Positions 10,374 to 21,100 of a stretch of DNA of 64,000 bases are shown in pieces. Below the pieces are notes generated by a model. That model did no database searches and was not told the DNA's origin. It saw only the letters and a program-made list of their open reading frames with translations. The stretch spans positions 190,440,348-190,504,347 of the forward strand of contig CM024753.1 of assembly GCA_014218235.1 (NCBI GenBank), read 5' to 3'. The DNA comes from Colocasia esculenta. Its lineage: Eukaryota > Streptophyta > Magnoliopsida > Alismatales > Araceae. The number at the start of each line of letters is the position of its first letter. Within the stretch, counting starts at the first letter, position 1. The translations under genes were made by a program, and so were the position numbers.

Positions 10374-11359
10374 AATGCCAACTCCTTTCCTCCTTTGATC
10401 CGGATGATCCATCATATCTTCACTACTTTGATCGTCCCGAAGGATGGAAGCCGAGAATTAGTCACTAAGGTCCATAAGTCTTTGTTCATATTCTTCCTCA
10501 AATGTCAACAAATCAATCTACCTGAACTCATGCTAAGCCTCATTCGTCGGTGTTTCTTCAACACCAAGAGATCAATGCCATATGCTTGCCCCATCACCTC
10601 TCTTATAATTTTCATTGGCATCCCTATTACTTCAAGTGAGCTCATCTCCTTAAAATCCCGCAGTGCATTTGACCTCACTGCCGCTCACCGAATGGGCTAC
10701 AAGTTTGTAGATGGTGTAGTGACAAGGACTCTCAAAGGGAAAGAACAACAAGGTGATGAAGAGGCATCTGACAATGAAGACAATGAAGATAATGAAGACA
10801 GTTATGAAGAACCTCAGGATGAGCAAATGGCTGATCAACCTCAAGAATTTGCTGATGTACCTGTGCCTCAAGAACAATCTCTTCGTGATTACTTGGCACA
10901 ATTGCATCAACAGATGACCTCAGGATTGCTCAACTGAACACTAGATTTGATCAAGTGGATGCTCGCCTTAACTCTCTGGATGCGTCTCATGTGCATATCC
11001 AAGACCGGCTTGATTACCTCTACTCCGAGAGAGCGGGATCCCGTCATCCTCCACCTGCTGGACATGACGATGAATAGAGGGTCACAGGGTCCTTAGAGGT
11101 CATTAAGAGTCTTAGCTGGGAGTTAGTCTCACTAGTCCTATTATCTTTTTGCTTGCTCATGTTATTTCCCTTCCTTTTGATTTTTATTGAGTCATGTAAT
11201 GGTTGTCTCTTGTACTGTGAAATTTGAATGATCAATCAATGAAAAATCACAGTTCATGTTTATTTGTCTCTTATATGTGCATGACTTGACTTTTTGTATG
11301 TTGTCAAAAAGGGGGAGAACATCAATATTTTGCATCAATTGAATTTTTTTGTCATCATC

Positions 11360-11373
11360 AAAAAGGGGGAGAT
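11360..11373 (+). other. Sire-1 polypurine tract
   Basis: AAAAAGGGGGAGAT directly abuts the 3' LTR and primes plus-strand synthesis. A near-identical AAAAAGGGGGAGAA occurs about 50 bp upstream near 11309, in keeping with the multiple PPTs known in Sireviruses. Confidence 0.92.
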
Positions 11374-11599
11374 TGTTGGGTTTTCAATATATCATGTTTT
11401 TGATGATCACATTAATATCCTTGAACATTGATTTAATGCAAAATTGATGTGTTAATTAACATGAAAAATACCATGAAAGTGATTATGTTAAATATTGCTA
11501 AATCATACAATGTATATCACTAACAATGTATTTACATGTAGGTGTACAAGCATGAAAGATGGAGCATCAAAGAGATGAGCAAACAGACCAAGGCAATGT

Positions 11600-11822
11600 C
11601 AAAGAAGTGTATCTATCGACAGGCCTAGGGTATGTGTCAACAGATACACACAAACAACCCAAGACAGACTTCAATCTTTGTATCCCTGAGTGCACCTGTT
11701 GACAGATGCAAATTACTTGTCGACAGATACACTCAGAAGTTCAGATTTCTGAAACCCAGTTCTCAGACTGATCATGGACTGAGCGCATCTGTCGACAGAT
11801 GCAAGTGCACCTGTCGACAGAC
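11600..11822 (+). promoter_or_regulatory. U3 palindrome cluster of Sire-1
   Basis: Exact CTGTCGACAG at 11789-11798 and 11811-11820. Single-mismatch versions lie near 11610, 11635, 11697 and 11717. The cluster ends about 85 bp before the TATA box, the position expected for enhancer or operator sites. Confidence 0.6.
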
Positions 11823-11906
11823 GACGGAAATATGAAATTCAGAAATTCTAATTTCAGCCCCATTTGGGTGTCTCCTTCCTCCACGACCCCCACCTTTACC
11901 TAACAC

Positions 11907-11914
11907 TATATAAG
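11907..11914 (+). promoter_or_regulatory. TATA box of Sire-1 LTR promoter
   Basis: TATATAAG, followed by a transcribed-looking leader. It is identical in the 5' LTR at 9-16. Confidence 0.75.
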
Positions 11915-12646
11915 CATCCTTTTGGAGCCAAATTCGCACAGAGCAGCCCCTCAACCAAGAGCCTCCAAGGGACCAAGAGGAAAAGCCCCAATTTGCTGCT
12001 CTGCTTCAATCCTCTGCCCAGATCGTCGTGGAATCACCATCCATGTGGAGTTGAAGCCGGATCGTCGTCAATTCAACCTTCTACATCGATCAGTCTACAT
12101 CCAATCGAAGTTTGAAGAGCGTCTGGACGATCCACGAGAAGAATTCCAACTGGATTTGTTCCCCAACTCTAAATTCTTCTCCATTTCACAATTTCCATTC
12201 TATTGTGTGTGTGTGGTTGTGTTTCAAGCATCCCTTGTGCTTGATCCACAAAATTGTGGTTGTTCTGATCATGGTTCATCAGACAACGTGTGTGTGTGTG
12301 AGTTGGTGTATTGAACTCACTCATAAGCAGTTGTTTCTGCGTGTGTGTGTGGATGGTGGATGTAGGATACACGAGTTGTGTACTCCGAACCACCTTAAAT
12401 CATCGTGTCCTGTGGTTTGTTCGCGTTTTGCGATAGATGATTGGTAGGCACGTTGTTCATACGCACGTTTGATACCCTGTTCTCATTTATATCAACTCAA
12501 GCTTTCTTATATTCAATCGAATTCTAATCAAGTTTCATTAAGATCGCTGTAGCACCAAAAAGAAGCCATCAGTAATTAGAAATTGCCGTAATCTATTCAA
12601 CCCCCCTTCTAGATTATCATATTGTGTTATTCCGCATAACCCTTCA

Positions 12647-13690
12647 TAACTAGTCTCTACAGTAGTCAAATGGATAAGGTCGACTCATGAAAGCATGGAG
12701 TCAACTCTACTGAAGCTTCTGTAATGGTCTAAGTCAAGTTCTGTTTGCATCGACACTATGCTCAAGATGTGTCGACACTCTGACCTTTTTATTCCAATGA
12801 GGAAAAGAGATTGCCAGTGTATTAGTTCCAGGCACGTGACCCGAGGCCCAATGATTGAGATTCTAGGCACACTTTACAAGGTTCTGGAAGGTACCATTTT
12901 TGGCGGCAAAGCACCTCCCAACGAATTGGGGATTCTGTTGGGGCCCACCAAGAAGATTCCGATATGCTAATAAAAAAGGGGATGTGGAAATGGATTTATA
13001 TATAAAAAAATCAAATCTTTTGGTTCTTTTTATCATGTTTCTCATGTTCTCATGGATGCGTATTGTAAATTCAAGTCCCGTGGAGTGCTACTCGAGTGGT
13101 GTGGACGAGAGATGAATCGGCAATTGCATAGCGTAGGCGTGCCAGTCACCGAAGTGACAACAAGTGTTCTGCCTCTGAGAGTCGGAGGACTTTAAGTCTA
13201 TTGTGCACACCATTTGACTTCGTCAAACAAAAGTGAAGATCGGGTCGGGACCAAGATCCCGCCGTTGCCTAATCGCAACGACATTAATTACATCTCTTTA
13301 GAAAGAGAAAACCCTTGATTAATCGCCAGAATAGAAGGTCTTGTGGCCTAAAACAGGACATCCGATAAAAGGCACAGAATGGAAACCCAAGATTGCAGTT
13401 AAATTTGCAAGAGAGTTAGATGTGCGTGTGTGCTTTTCATCTCTTAGTGTCGATTTGCGTGTTTATCTATTTGTTCTTTTATTTATTACACATTTTTTGT
13501 TCAATTATGCAATATCTTTTAACATGCTTTTACTTGTCATGGCTCTTTTCATGTTTCGGTGCCATTTAGTCATTGCATGCTCAAATAACAACAAGCACAA
13601 CCCATTCTGCAGGGCAGATAACCCATTCTGCAGGACATACACACTTCATTCAATTCGGCAAACGAATCGATTCGGTAGCCAAAACGATTC
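12647..13690. other. LTR-like debris, no gene
   Basis: No supported coding region. A GTGTCGACAC palindrome near 12768, related GTCGAC/ATCGACAC words near 12678 and 12750, and a TATATATAAA box near 12997 followed by a non-coding leader resemble the U3-R layout of Sire-2. This may be a truncated third Sirevirus-type LTR, but no ends, PBS or PPT could be found. Confidence 0.35.
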
Positions 13691-13696
13691 GGCAAG

Positions 13697-13975
13697 GGTG
13701 AATCGGCAGCTGGACTCATTCTGCAGGGCAGACTGATTCTGCAGGGGTGAATCGACAGCCAAACTCATTCTGAAGGGCAAACTGATTCTGTAGGGGTGAA
13801 TCGGCAGCCAGACCCATTTTGCAGGGCAGACTGATTCCGCAGGGGCGAATCGGCAGCCAGACCCATTCTGTAGGGCAAACTGATTTTGTAGGGGTGAATC
13901 GACATCCAAACTCATTCTGCAGGGCAGACTGATTTTGCAGGGGTGAATTGGCAGCCAGACCCATTCTGCAGGGGT
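13697..13975. repeat. About 49-bp CTGCAG-containing minisatellite, about six copies
   Basis: The unit contains ATTCTGCAGGG, AGACTGATT and GAATCGGCAGCCA. GCAGCCA-type words recur at about 48-50 bp spacing (near 13703, 13755, 13804, 13852, 13901 and 13951). Single CTGCAG words precede it from 13606. The minus-strand ORFs across this stretch are by-products of the repeat. Confidence 0.8.
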
Positions 13976-14442
13976 GCCATTGAGAGGCTGCAGATTCACT
14001 TAAACAGATTAGAATGTTCAAACAGAAATTCAGCAACATTTCCCCTCTCATTGAATGATAGGGAAAAACATAGTAACCATCCACTACAATGGAGACGGCA
14101 CCGGAAGCAAGGTGTATGTCAAAAGATGACATCACCCAGATGGCACACGGTACCGGTTCCCAAGGCACGCCTAGCGGGAAATCGGTTTACACCGAGACCA
14201 AAACGGGACCCGATAAGCTATTGAACAATGTGTGAGTCCATTTAACCGGGCCTAGATATCACATTATCCATCCTGGAGTCTCATGGATTTCTCATTTACA
14301 GGCGAATATGCAAGACTGGTGATTCTGCATAAGCGATTCGGCAAGGGACCTTGCAAAATCACTTAGCTCTTGGTCATCCATTCTCTAGGGTACCCTTCCG
14401 AATCAACACCGCCAAATCGGCAGCACTGTTTTCAGGCTTGAG

Positions 14443-15264
14443 TGATTATGCAGCCCTTGCAATGCACAAAACATGAGGTAAACAGAGAATCTGAATGCCG
14501 GGTCGGAGGGAAATGGCATCCAAACCTTGAAAAGGGTCTTGTTCAGTTCCGGACGGGGCATGGGAATCAGGTTATCCGGCCCTTGTGTCCAGAATGTCAA
14601 ATCACAGTGATTCTACGGCCCTTGCTATGCACAGTTCTCGAAATCCGTGAGGAATCAGAACTGCCAGTCGGGATGGCAGAACCCACAACATGTATGGACA
14701 CCATCTGTAAGCTTGAATCAGGCATGGACATAGGTTATCCAACCCTTTATGTTCAAAGCTATACAAAACAGTGATTCTACGGCCCTATTTGGACATGGTT
14801 CTCAAAATCCATGAGGAATCTGAGTGTCCAATTGGGAGGACAGAACATTCAACCCTTAAAGAAACAATTTATGAGCCTGAACGGGGTCTAGATATTGGTT
14901 ATCCAGCCCTTCATGTTCAAAGCTACAAGAAACAGTGATTCTGCAGCTCTATTTGGACATGGTTCTCAAAATCCATGAGGGATCTGAGCGTCCAATTGGG
15001 AGGACAGAACATTCAACCCATAATGAACCTATTTGTGAGCCTGAACAGGGTTGAGATATCAGTTATCCAGCCCTTCATGTTCAAAGCTACACAAAACAAT
15101 GATTCTGCAGCCCTACCGGGATCCAGTTCTCACAACACGCAAGAAATCTGAGCATCCAGTCGGAGGCCCAAGACATTCAACATGTATTGACACCTTTCAT
15201 GAACTCAAACAGGGCCCAGATATTGATTACCTAACCCTTGATGTTCAAAGTCTCATAAAAACGT
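14443..15264. repeat. Imperfect 144-185-bp tandem repeat, five copies
   Basis: The word TGATTCTGCAGCCC or its variants starts copies at 14443, 14628, 14772, 14936 and 15100, with a last boundary at 15264. The last three units are 164 bp each. Each copy carries a CATGAGGAATCTGAG-like block and a GGTTATCCAGCCCTTCATGTTCAAAG-like block. No conserved coding frame. The origin may be a retroelement U3 or leader region. Confidence 0.78.
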
Positions 15265-15769
15265 GATTCTTCTGAGTTTGACACAGTGAGAAATGGGCAG
15301 CGATGGGGGGATTTGGGTAGTGATTTGACTGCTCCTAAACCCAGCAAAAGAGACACATATATGGCCCTACATGCCCTCCTTGTATTGGGCTCCCAACAGC
15401 CACGGTTCATGAGCAAAACTCAAAGGGAAAGACATCAAAAGAGGGGTTTGTTCATAAAACATGTGCATGGCTGTGGGTGGTTCCTCATGGAGTGCCCTTG
15501 ATGGGCTGAGGGATACCCCACCGCCTCGCTTACTGCCTCAGATGGGGTGATATGATGGGGGTGTCATGCAAAAGAAAAAAAAAAGGGGAAGAAAACACAT
15601 CATACATACTATTAGATAGGAACAAGAAGAGCACTTAAACACTTGCTATTCACCCATACTCATCACACCTATTGCCATGCAAAAAGGGAATAGAATAAGG
15701 GGATCTTTTACTGCTGGGATGAGGAGTTACATAGGAGAGGAAAACCAAAAGAAAAAGAAAACAAAGTAT

Positions 15770-15791
15770 GGGGACTGCCATGGCAGTCCCC
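15770..15791. repeat. Perfect 22-bp palindrome
   Basis: GGGGACTGCCA followed directly by its exact reverse complement, without a spacer. It lies in otherwise unassigned DNA. Function unknown. Confidence 0.85.
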
Positions 15792-16372
15792 TCACCCCTC
15801 TTGTCTCCTCTGCTCACCCCTTTTCTCTTTCTCTTCCTTTTGTTTTCTCTTTTTCCTAGGAAACGCAGGTGCTGATGAAGACTTAAGAGGAGGAAGAAGC
15901 CTCTTGCGCAAGCCTCCTTTCTTCCTTCTCTTCTTTGCCTTTTTCTCTTTTCTTCTGCTCTCCCTTCTCACGCAGCCCAGTCTCTAGCAGCCTTCTCTCT
16001 TCTCTTTTTCCAGCTTCTCCCGCAACCCAGCCTCCAAGGAAGAAAGGAAGCCCCTTCCACCTCTTCTACGTAGCCAGCAAGATGGGAGGAAGAAGGAAGA
16101 CTTCCCCACAGCCCTCCCAAGCCTCTTACGTAGCCAGCCAAGAAAAGGTTCCAGCCCCCTCCCCTCTGCTACAACAATAACTTTTATTCTTTGTAGTGGG
16201 GAGGTGTGGAGTTCCCTTAAAGTCACTTCCCATCATGGGGGTGTTTTGGGCCTGTGGTAATGGGTCTTTAGGTGGTCTTTTAATGGGCTTTTGAGGGGTT
16301 CCTTTTCCCTTAAACAAGACAGGCCGGATGATGCAAGGCCCCATGGATTTTTGGGTGCCCACAAATGCACCC

Positions 16373-16416
16373 CACCCGCAGGTGGTGCAAGAGGAGGCAA
16401 GCAGTGCCTGCGGGTG
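16373..16416. repeat. Inverted repeat, 10-bp arms
   Basis: CACCCGCAGG at 16373-16382 pairs with CCTGCGGGTG at 16407-16416 around a 24-bp loop. It could form a hairpin. It is too short to be called a transposon end. Confidence 0.7.
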
Positions 16417-16458
16417 CAACTTGACGGACGTTTGACATTGCAGCCGAATACAAACTAG

Positions 16459-16829
16459 TCTCATCAATGCGGAAAGTATCCGACCCGTTGTCGTCTTGGT
16501 GATCTCATCATTTGAAGAGTTTTTCAGTCAGCAGGCTGACATTGCAGCCCCAGGTGGCTATTCTCTCATCTCTTGCTTTCTATTGTTTTGACCGTTCATT
16601 TACTTTAACAATTTGTTGGACAGAGCCAGATGACGATGCTCAGACAACTTCTTCTTTTAGTTTGGAACCCGAACTCCGAGTATCTCCCATAGTTGAGACG
16701 GCACTAGTGACGGTGCCAGTGCCTTCTCCTATCCAAGAAGCTGCAGCATTTGGAGACGTACCTGTCCCCTCTCAGACGACAGAAATTTCAAGTTTGTCCG
16801 GAGAGCCTCTTCCTCCAGTAGCTAGCCCT
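16459..16829 (+). pseudogene. Decayed plant gene, left exons, interrupted by the gypsy insertion
   Basis: A coding-like stretch ends at 16553, followed by a 70-bp GT-AG intron (16554-16623) that preserves frame into an acidic, Ser/Pro-rich exon (16624-16829). That exon stops abruptly at the gypsy LTR. The next bases of the exon appear after the right TSD copy (61375-61381), followed by a GTGAAAG donor, so the retroelement sits inside an exon. The 5' limit is uncertain and I see no start codon. The family is not recognised. The low-complexity region plus the coiled-coil C-terminus downstream resemble the tails of plant mobile domain genes, but this is only a resemblance. Confidence 0.5.
16825..16829 (+). 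other. TSD of the compound gypsy element (left)
   Basis: GCCCT immediately before LTR1, repeated at 61370-61374 immediately after LTR3. It shows that the outer LTRs derive from one integration event. Confidence 0.85.
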
Positions 16830-17058
16830 TGTAGACACCCAATTATGACTAATGGGTTGAACCACATTTCTTGCTACCTTAGTGGGCCCCTAATTGGTCA
16901 CTCACCTTGAGCCCATCATTTGCCTTGATTTGAGCCCATTAATCCATTAAAAATACCTTGAAATCCCGAAATCAATCATTTGAGAGAGTCCCTATAGGAA
17001 TATGACTCCTATTTTATCATGTGGTTAGAGAGAATAATCCAAGATAATTCGGGTTCCT

Positions 17059-17205
17059 TGTCGCGACGCATCGTGGCGCCGTGACTATAGTCGCGACTGG
17101 TTGGGCCGCCGCGACAGCCCATGCATTATACATGCACGTGGGAAATGCTGTCGCGACCCCCTGCACCGTCGCATTTCTAATCGCGACCCTACGATCTGAC
17201 GCGAC
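17059..17205 (+). promoter_or_regulatory. GTCGCGAC palindrome cluster in gypsy U3
   Basis: Repeated TCGCGAC words (for example 17060, 17090, 17152) and GACGCGAC/GCCGCGAC half-sites within 150 bp, about 230 bp upstream of the TATA box. Equivalent clusters lie in LTR2 (about 29028-29172) and LTR3 (about 60173-60320). The placement suggests a regulatory or silencing-related role (inference). Confidence 0.55.
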
Positions 17206-17431
17206 AAGGACCGATATCTCTGGCCTCCATAACCACACCCTATTTATCCTCCCATGCACTTTGACTTGGTCTAAGAGGGTTATCCCGACCCCTTGGGCGG
17301 ATTTTTGGCCCTAAGGACTCTCCTAAGCTCCCCTAAGGACTCTACACTTGATTTTGATAGAGCTTTATCTCCCACTTTTAATTTCTAAACCTTTTTGAGG
17401 AGATAATGCCTAATATTCTCACTGCAAGCTC

Positions 17432-17439
17432 TATATAAG
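17432..17439 (+). promoter_or_regulatory. TATA box, gypsy LTR1
   Basis: TATATAAG in the same place in all three LTRs, followed by GGAAGGCCCC. Confidence 0.7.
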
Positions 17440-18165
17440 GAAGGCCCCTCCTCATGGACGGGGAGAGCCTTATGATTACCCCGAAGGGCTGCCAAAATTC
17501 CCTCTGAACTAGACTTAGCCACACAGCCACTCATTCCCTTCACATTCCACTCCCCACAACTCACTCATTTCACCATCAATGGAGCAAGGAACGTGAAGAG
17601 GGCGACTCTAGCAATCTCCTGGACCTCTTTGCACATCATCGGAGCTGCATCCACGCCAGGAAGTCGCCCTAATGGGGCTCATTCTCTTTACCCTTTCTTT
17701 TTTCTATTTCTACATGCATTTTTATGTCCTTTTTAAATAGAGCATATGTACCATCCACCCACGTTTTCCCACACCCACAGGGGTTTAAAACCACCCCAGG
17801 TGCGTTCCCACCATGATCTCCCATCTCATTTCGTCTCTTAGAATAGATACTACACTTTACATGTTCTAATAGGGTCTTTTCCTTGTGTTTTCTTTTGATT
17901 GACAGGCAAGCAAGCGAAGTCTACGAGAAGCTCTGGTGCTCTGGCCGGCTGGAGGATTAGAAGAAGGTCACAACATCAATTCTCCCGCATTCAGAGAACG
18001 CGACGGCTTGGGGTGACGCGACAATAGACGCGTCGACTTTCACTGACACGATACTAGAAACACGACGGCCATGGCGACCGCGACACCAGGTCAGTTTCCT
18101 GTTCTCTTCCTTTTCCTAGTTTAGGTTAGCCATTGTCATTCCATATCATTAGGCAACTTATCTAG

Positions 18166-21100
18166 TTGCCGTCAAACAAAAGCTAAGGAGGTTCCTCCCC
18201 CACATCGCTTTAAAGATGAAAGAGGAGATTGATAAGCTACACAAAGCCAAGTTTATCCGTGTAGTCCTCTATCCTTTGTGGGTGGCAAACATCGTCCCGG
18301 TGATGAAGAAAGATGGAAGAGTTTGCATCTGCATAGATTTTCAGGATTTGAATAAGGCATGTCCTAAGGACGATTTCCCGCTACCTCATTTGGATGTTTT
18401 GATCGATAATACAGCAGGGTTCAAAACTCTATCGCTCATGGATGGGTACTCCGGTTATAATCAAATTCATCTAGCCCCGGAGGATCAAGAGAAGACCTCC
18501 TTCACCACCCCATGGGGAACATATTGCTATGTGGTCATGCCATTTGGATTAAAGAATGTCGGCGCCACTTATCAAAGAGCAATGTTAGCTATCTTCCACG
18601 ACAAGATACATATTGATGTTGAGGTTTACGTAGATGATATCGTGGTGAAGTCAAGAACTCGAAGAGAGCATTCCTCCGCGCTGGCCAAAGTCTTCCGTCG
18701 TGCACAAGAGTATCAATTGAAGATGAATCCAAAGAAGTGCGTGTTTGGAGTTTCCTTGGGGAAATTGCTAGGCTTCATAGTTAGTAAACGGGGGATTCAG
18801 ATAGACCCGCACAAGGCCAAGACAATCAACGAGATGCCTCCTCCTAAGAACATATCAGAGCTCTGAGGTTTGATTGGGCGGCTGCAGTTCATAAGGAGAT
18901 TCATATCTCAGCACTCTCAAAGATGTCGTCCTTTCTACGAACTGTTGAGAGGAGGGGTTAATTTTGAATGGAATGATAAATGCCAAGAGGCCTTTGACGA
19001 GCTTAAGAGTTACCTTATGAATCCGCCCGTGCTTCAGGCACCTATCCCTGGGAAACCCGTAATCCTATATCTGTCAACTGTTGAGGACTCCCTAGGAGCT
19101 GTCCTTGCTCAGCATGATGAATCCGGCAAAGAAAGGGTAGTCTACAACCTATCTAGGCTCTTCAATCCTTCCGAGCTCAAACTCACCACAATGGAGAAAA
19201 CTTGTGCAGCGCTAGTTTGGGTAGTGCAGAAATTGAAGCACTACTTCCTAGCTCATAAGGTGAGTTTGATTTCTAGAATGGACCCTATTAGGTATCTCCT
19301 GGAGAAGCCAGTTCTCGCCGACAGATTGGCACGCTGGCAAAGTTTCCTCTCTCAATTTGAGATCTCCTTTATTGTTCAGAAAGCCATAAAAGGGTATGCC
19401 ATCGCTGAGCACCTTGCTCACCTCCCTCTTCCTCTTAGTGATATGGTTCAAGAAGAATTCCCCGACGAAAACCTATCACTTATTTCTCGCGATCCCTTCT
19501 GGTCACTCCATTTCGATGGAGCTCTCAATTCTAGGGGACGGGGCATAGGTGCAGTTTTTCTCACCCCAGAAGGGATCACCATTCCTTTGGCTTATCAACT
19601 CCAGTTCTACGCCACCAACAATATCTCCGAGTATGAGGCTCTCTTCACCGGTCTTAAGCTTGCCTACCTCTTAGGCGCGCGTCACCTTAAGATCATAGGA
19701 GACTCTCAGCTCGTTCTTCGGAAAGTCCTCTCTACCTATCGCACTCGTGACCCCAAACTCAAGCCTTATCAAGATCTGGTCACACTCCTAGCCAACCAAT
19801 TCCGTCAACTCATCTACATTCATACTCCTCGCTCTCAGAACATTCTGGCCGATGCACTGGCGTCGTTAGCTTCGTCTCTCTCCTTCCCTCTCAGCCGGAG
19901 CGCTGAGACCATCACTGTTCAAAGGCTAGAAGCCCCCTCAACTCAGAATCCTTGGTTCTTAAACCTTAGGAGCTCCCTAGTGTTGAAGGCAGAAAAGAAA
20001 GAAGCGAAAGAGTTGTTGCTTGTTGAATTAGAAGAATTGATAGAAGAAGAGAGACCGTGGTACCATGAGATTGAACAATTTTACAGAGACGGTACCTTCC
20101 CAGAAGAGGCCGAAGCCGAAGATAGGCGAGCTATCCGTAGAGCAGCATTAAAGTATACCCTCGTGGGTGAAGTCCTTTACAGACGCGCTCTAAATGGAAT
20201 GCTCCTCAGATGCGTGACCGATGAAGAGGCTTGGAAGATAGTGGAAGGATTTCACTCCGGTGAATGCGGAGGGCATGTGAATGGTCAGATGTTAGCCAAA
20301 AAGATCCTTAGGCAGGGCTACTACTGGCCAACCTTAGAAGAAGACTGTGCCGCCTATGTTCGTAGGTGTGTCAGATGCCAAATCCATGCCGATAAAATTC
20401 ACGCTTCGTCTTCTTCTTTGCATCCACTATCTTCTCCTTGGCCTTTCTCCATGTGGGCCTTTGATATCATTGGGCCTCTTGGTGATCCTAATACTTAGAT
20501 AAAACAAAAATCCTTCATCTTCACTGCTACTGAGTACTTCACCAAGTGGGCCGAAGTAGAAGCATTTGCAGAAATCAAAGGTTCGACCGTGTGCAGGTTC
20601 ATCATGAAGAACATCATCGCGCGGTTTGGAGTACCTGGCAGCCTCGTCACCGACAATGGACCCCAGTTCATATCACAAGACCTTCAAGATCTTTGTAAGA
20701 AGTTCAATATTTCTTTGCATCATTCGTCTCCTTATTATCCACAGGGCAACAGCCAGGCCGAAGCTACTAACAAAACACTTTTGAAGATCTTAAAGAAAAC
20801 TTGTGAGTTTAATAAGTTTGCTGATTGGCCAGAAAAGTTAATTGAGGCTCTGTGGGCTTACCGCACCTCCATCCACACACCTACAGGGCAAACCCCTTTC
20901 TCACTTACATATGGGATGGAAGCGGTATGTCCACACGAAATCCTCATCCCTTCGCTAGGAATTCAGTTGGATAAAGAACTTAATCCCGATGAACATCGGG
21001 AGGCGTTACTTACACAACTAGAACTCTTAGACAAACGGCGTCTGGCTGCAGCCGATCATGTGCTCTCATATCAAAATAGACTCTCAAGATCTTTTCAAAA

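Larger units (their letters stand above)
7941..11077 (+). pseudogene. Sire-1 ORF2 (extra 3' ORF), split by a solo LTR
   Basis: The ATG at 7941 opens a frame that runs to 8456, is interrupted by the insertion at 8457-10368, and resumes at 10369. Deleting the insertion plus one TSD copy restores the same frame. The protein aligns along its length with Sire-2 ORF2 (49535-51520): a basic N-terminus, a central conserved region, then an acidic, Gln-rich and coiled-coil C-terminus. The central region resembles the putative plant transposon protein domain (Pfam Transposase_32/PF20167 type; recognised by eye, not searched). A further 1-nt frameshift near 10913 moves the C-terminus to another frame ending with TAG at 11075-11077. 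In Sireviruses this position is often called env-like, but I see no signal peptide or membrane span. Function unknown. Confidence 0.72.
1..12646 (+). mobile_element. Sirevirus-like Ty1/copia retrotransposon 1 (Sire-1), left end outside window
   Basis: The order is LTR, Met-tRNA type PBS, gag, pol (PR-INT-RT-RNaseH, the copia order), a long 3' region with an extra ORF, a polypurine tract and a second LTR. Position 1 matches 11899 and position 748 matches 12646 with a constant offset of 11898, so the two LTRs align without net indels and about 525 bp of the 5' LTR lie to the left of the window. I counted about 15 mismatches by eye over 748 bp, roughly 2 percent, which suggests a fairly recent insertion. 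RT motifs (YVDDIIFGSTN, FEMSLMGEL) and the AAAAAGGGGGAGAT tract are of Sirevirus type. The right flank begins TAACT, the expected TSD, but the left copy cannot be seen. The element is itself interrupted by a solo LTR at 8457-10368. Confidence 0.9.
11374..12646 (+). repeat. Sire-1 3' LTR (1273 bp)
   Basis: It starts TGTTGGG right after the PPT and ends CCTTCA, matching the end of the 5' LTR. U3 holds GTCGAC-type palindromes at about 11600-11820, about 90-300 bp upstream of the TATA box. The following bases TAACT are the presumed TSD. Confidence 0.93.
15265..16455. other. Unassigned region, possible 5' part of the decayed gene
   Basis: No supported ORF. It contains an A-rich tract near 15570, a pyrimidine-rich tract at about 15790-16020, a perfect 22-bp palindrome (15770-15791) and an inverted repeat (16373-16416). 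It may belong to the promoter or leader of the gene whose exons follow at 16459, but no start codon can be assigned. Confidence 0.3.
16830..18165 (+). repeat. Gypsy LTR1, 3' end deleted
   Basis: It matches LTR2 from its first base to position 30131 of LTR2, then jumps into RT coding sequence. The last 82 bp of the LTR are missing. TATA box TATATAAG at 17432-17439. U3 carries a GTCGCGAC cluster (17059-17205) and the 3' part a second one (about 17998-18090). Many LTR1-specific differences from LTR2 and LTR3 are C-to-T or G-to-A changes. Confidence 0.9.

Noticed and set aside
7941..11077. ORF2 as a true envelope protein
   Set aside because: No signal peptide, membrane span or cleavage-site pattern is visible in either Sirevirus copy. 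The central domain looks like the plant transposon protein family instead.
13646..14168. Minus-strand ORFs over the CTGCAG minisatellite
   Set aside because: The repetitive peptides come from the tandem repeat and overlap in two frames.
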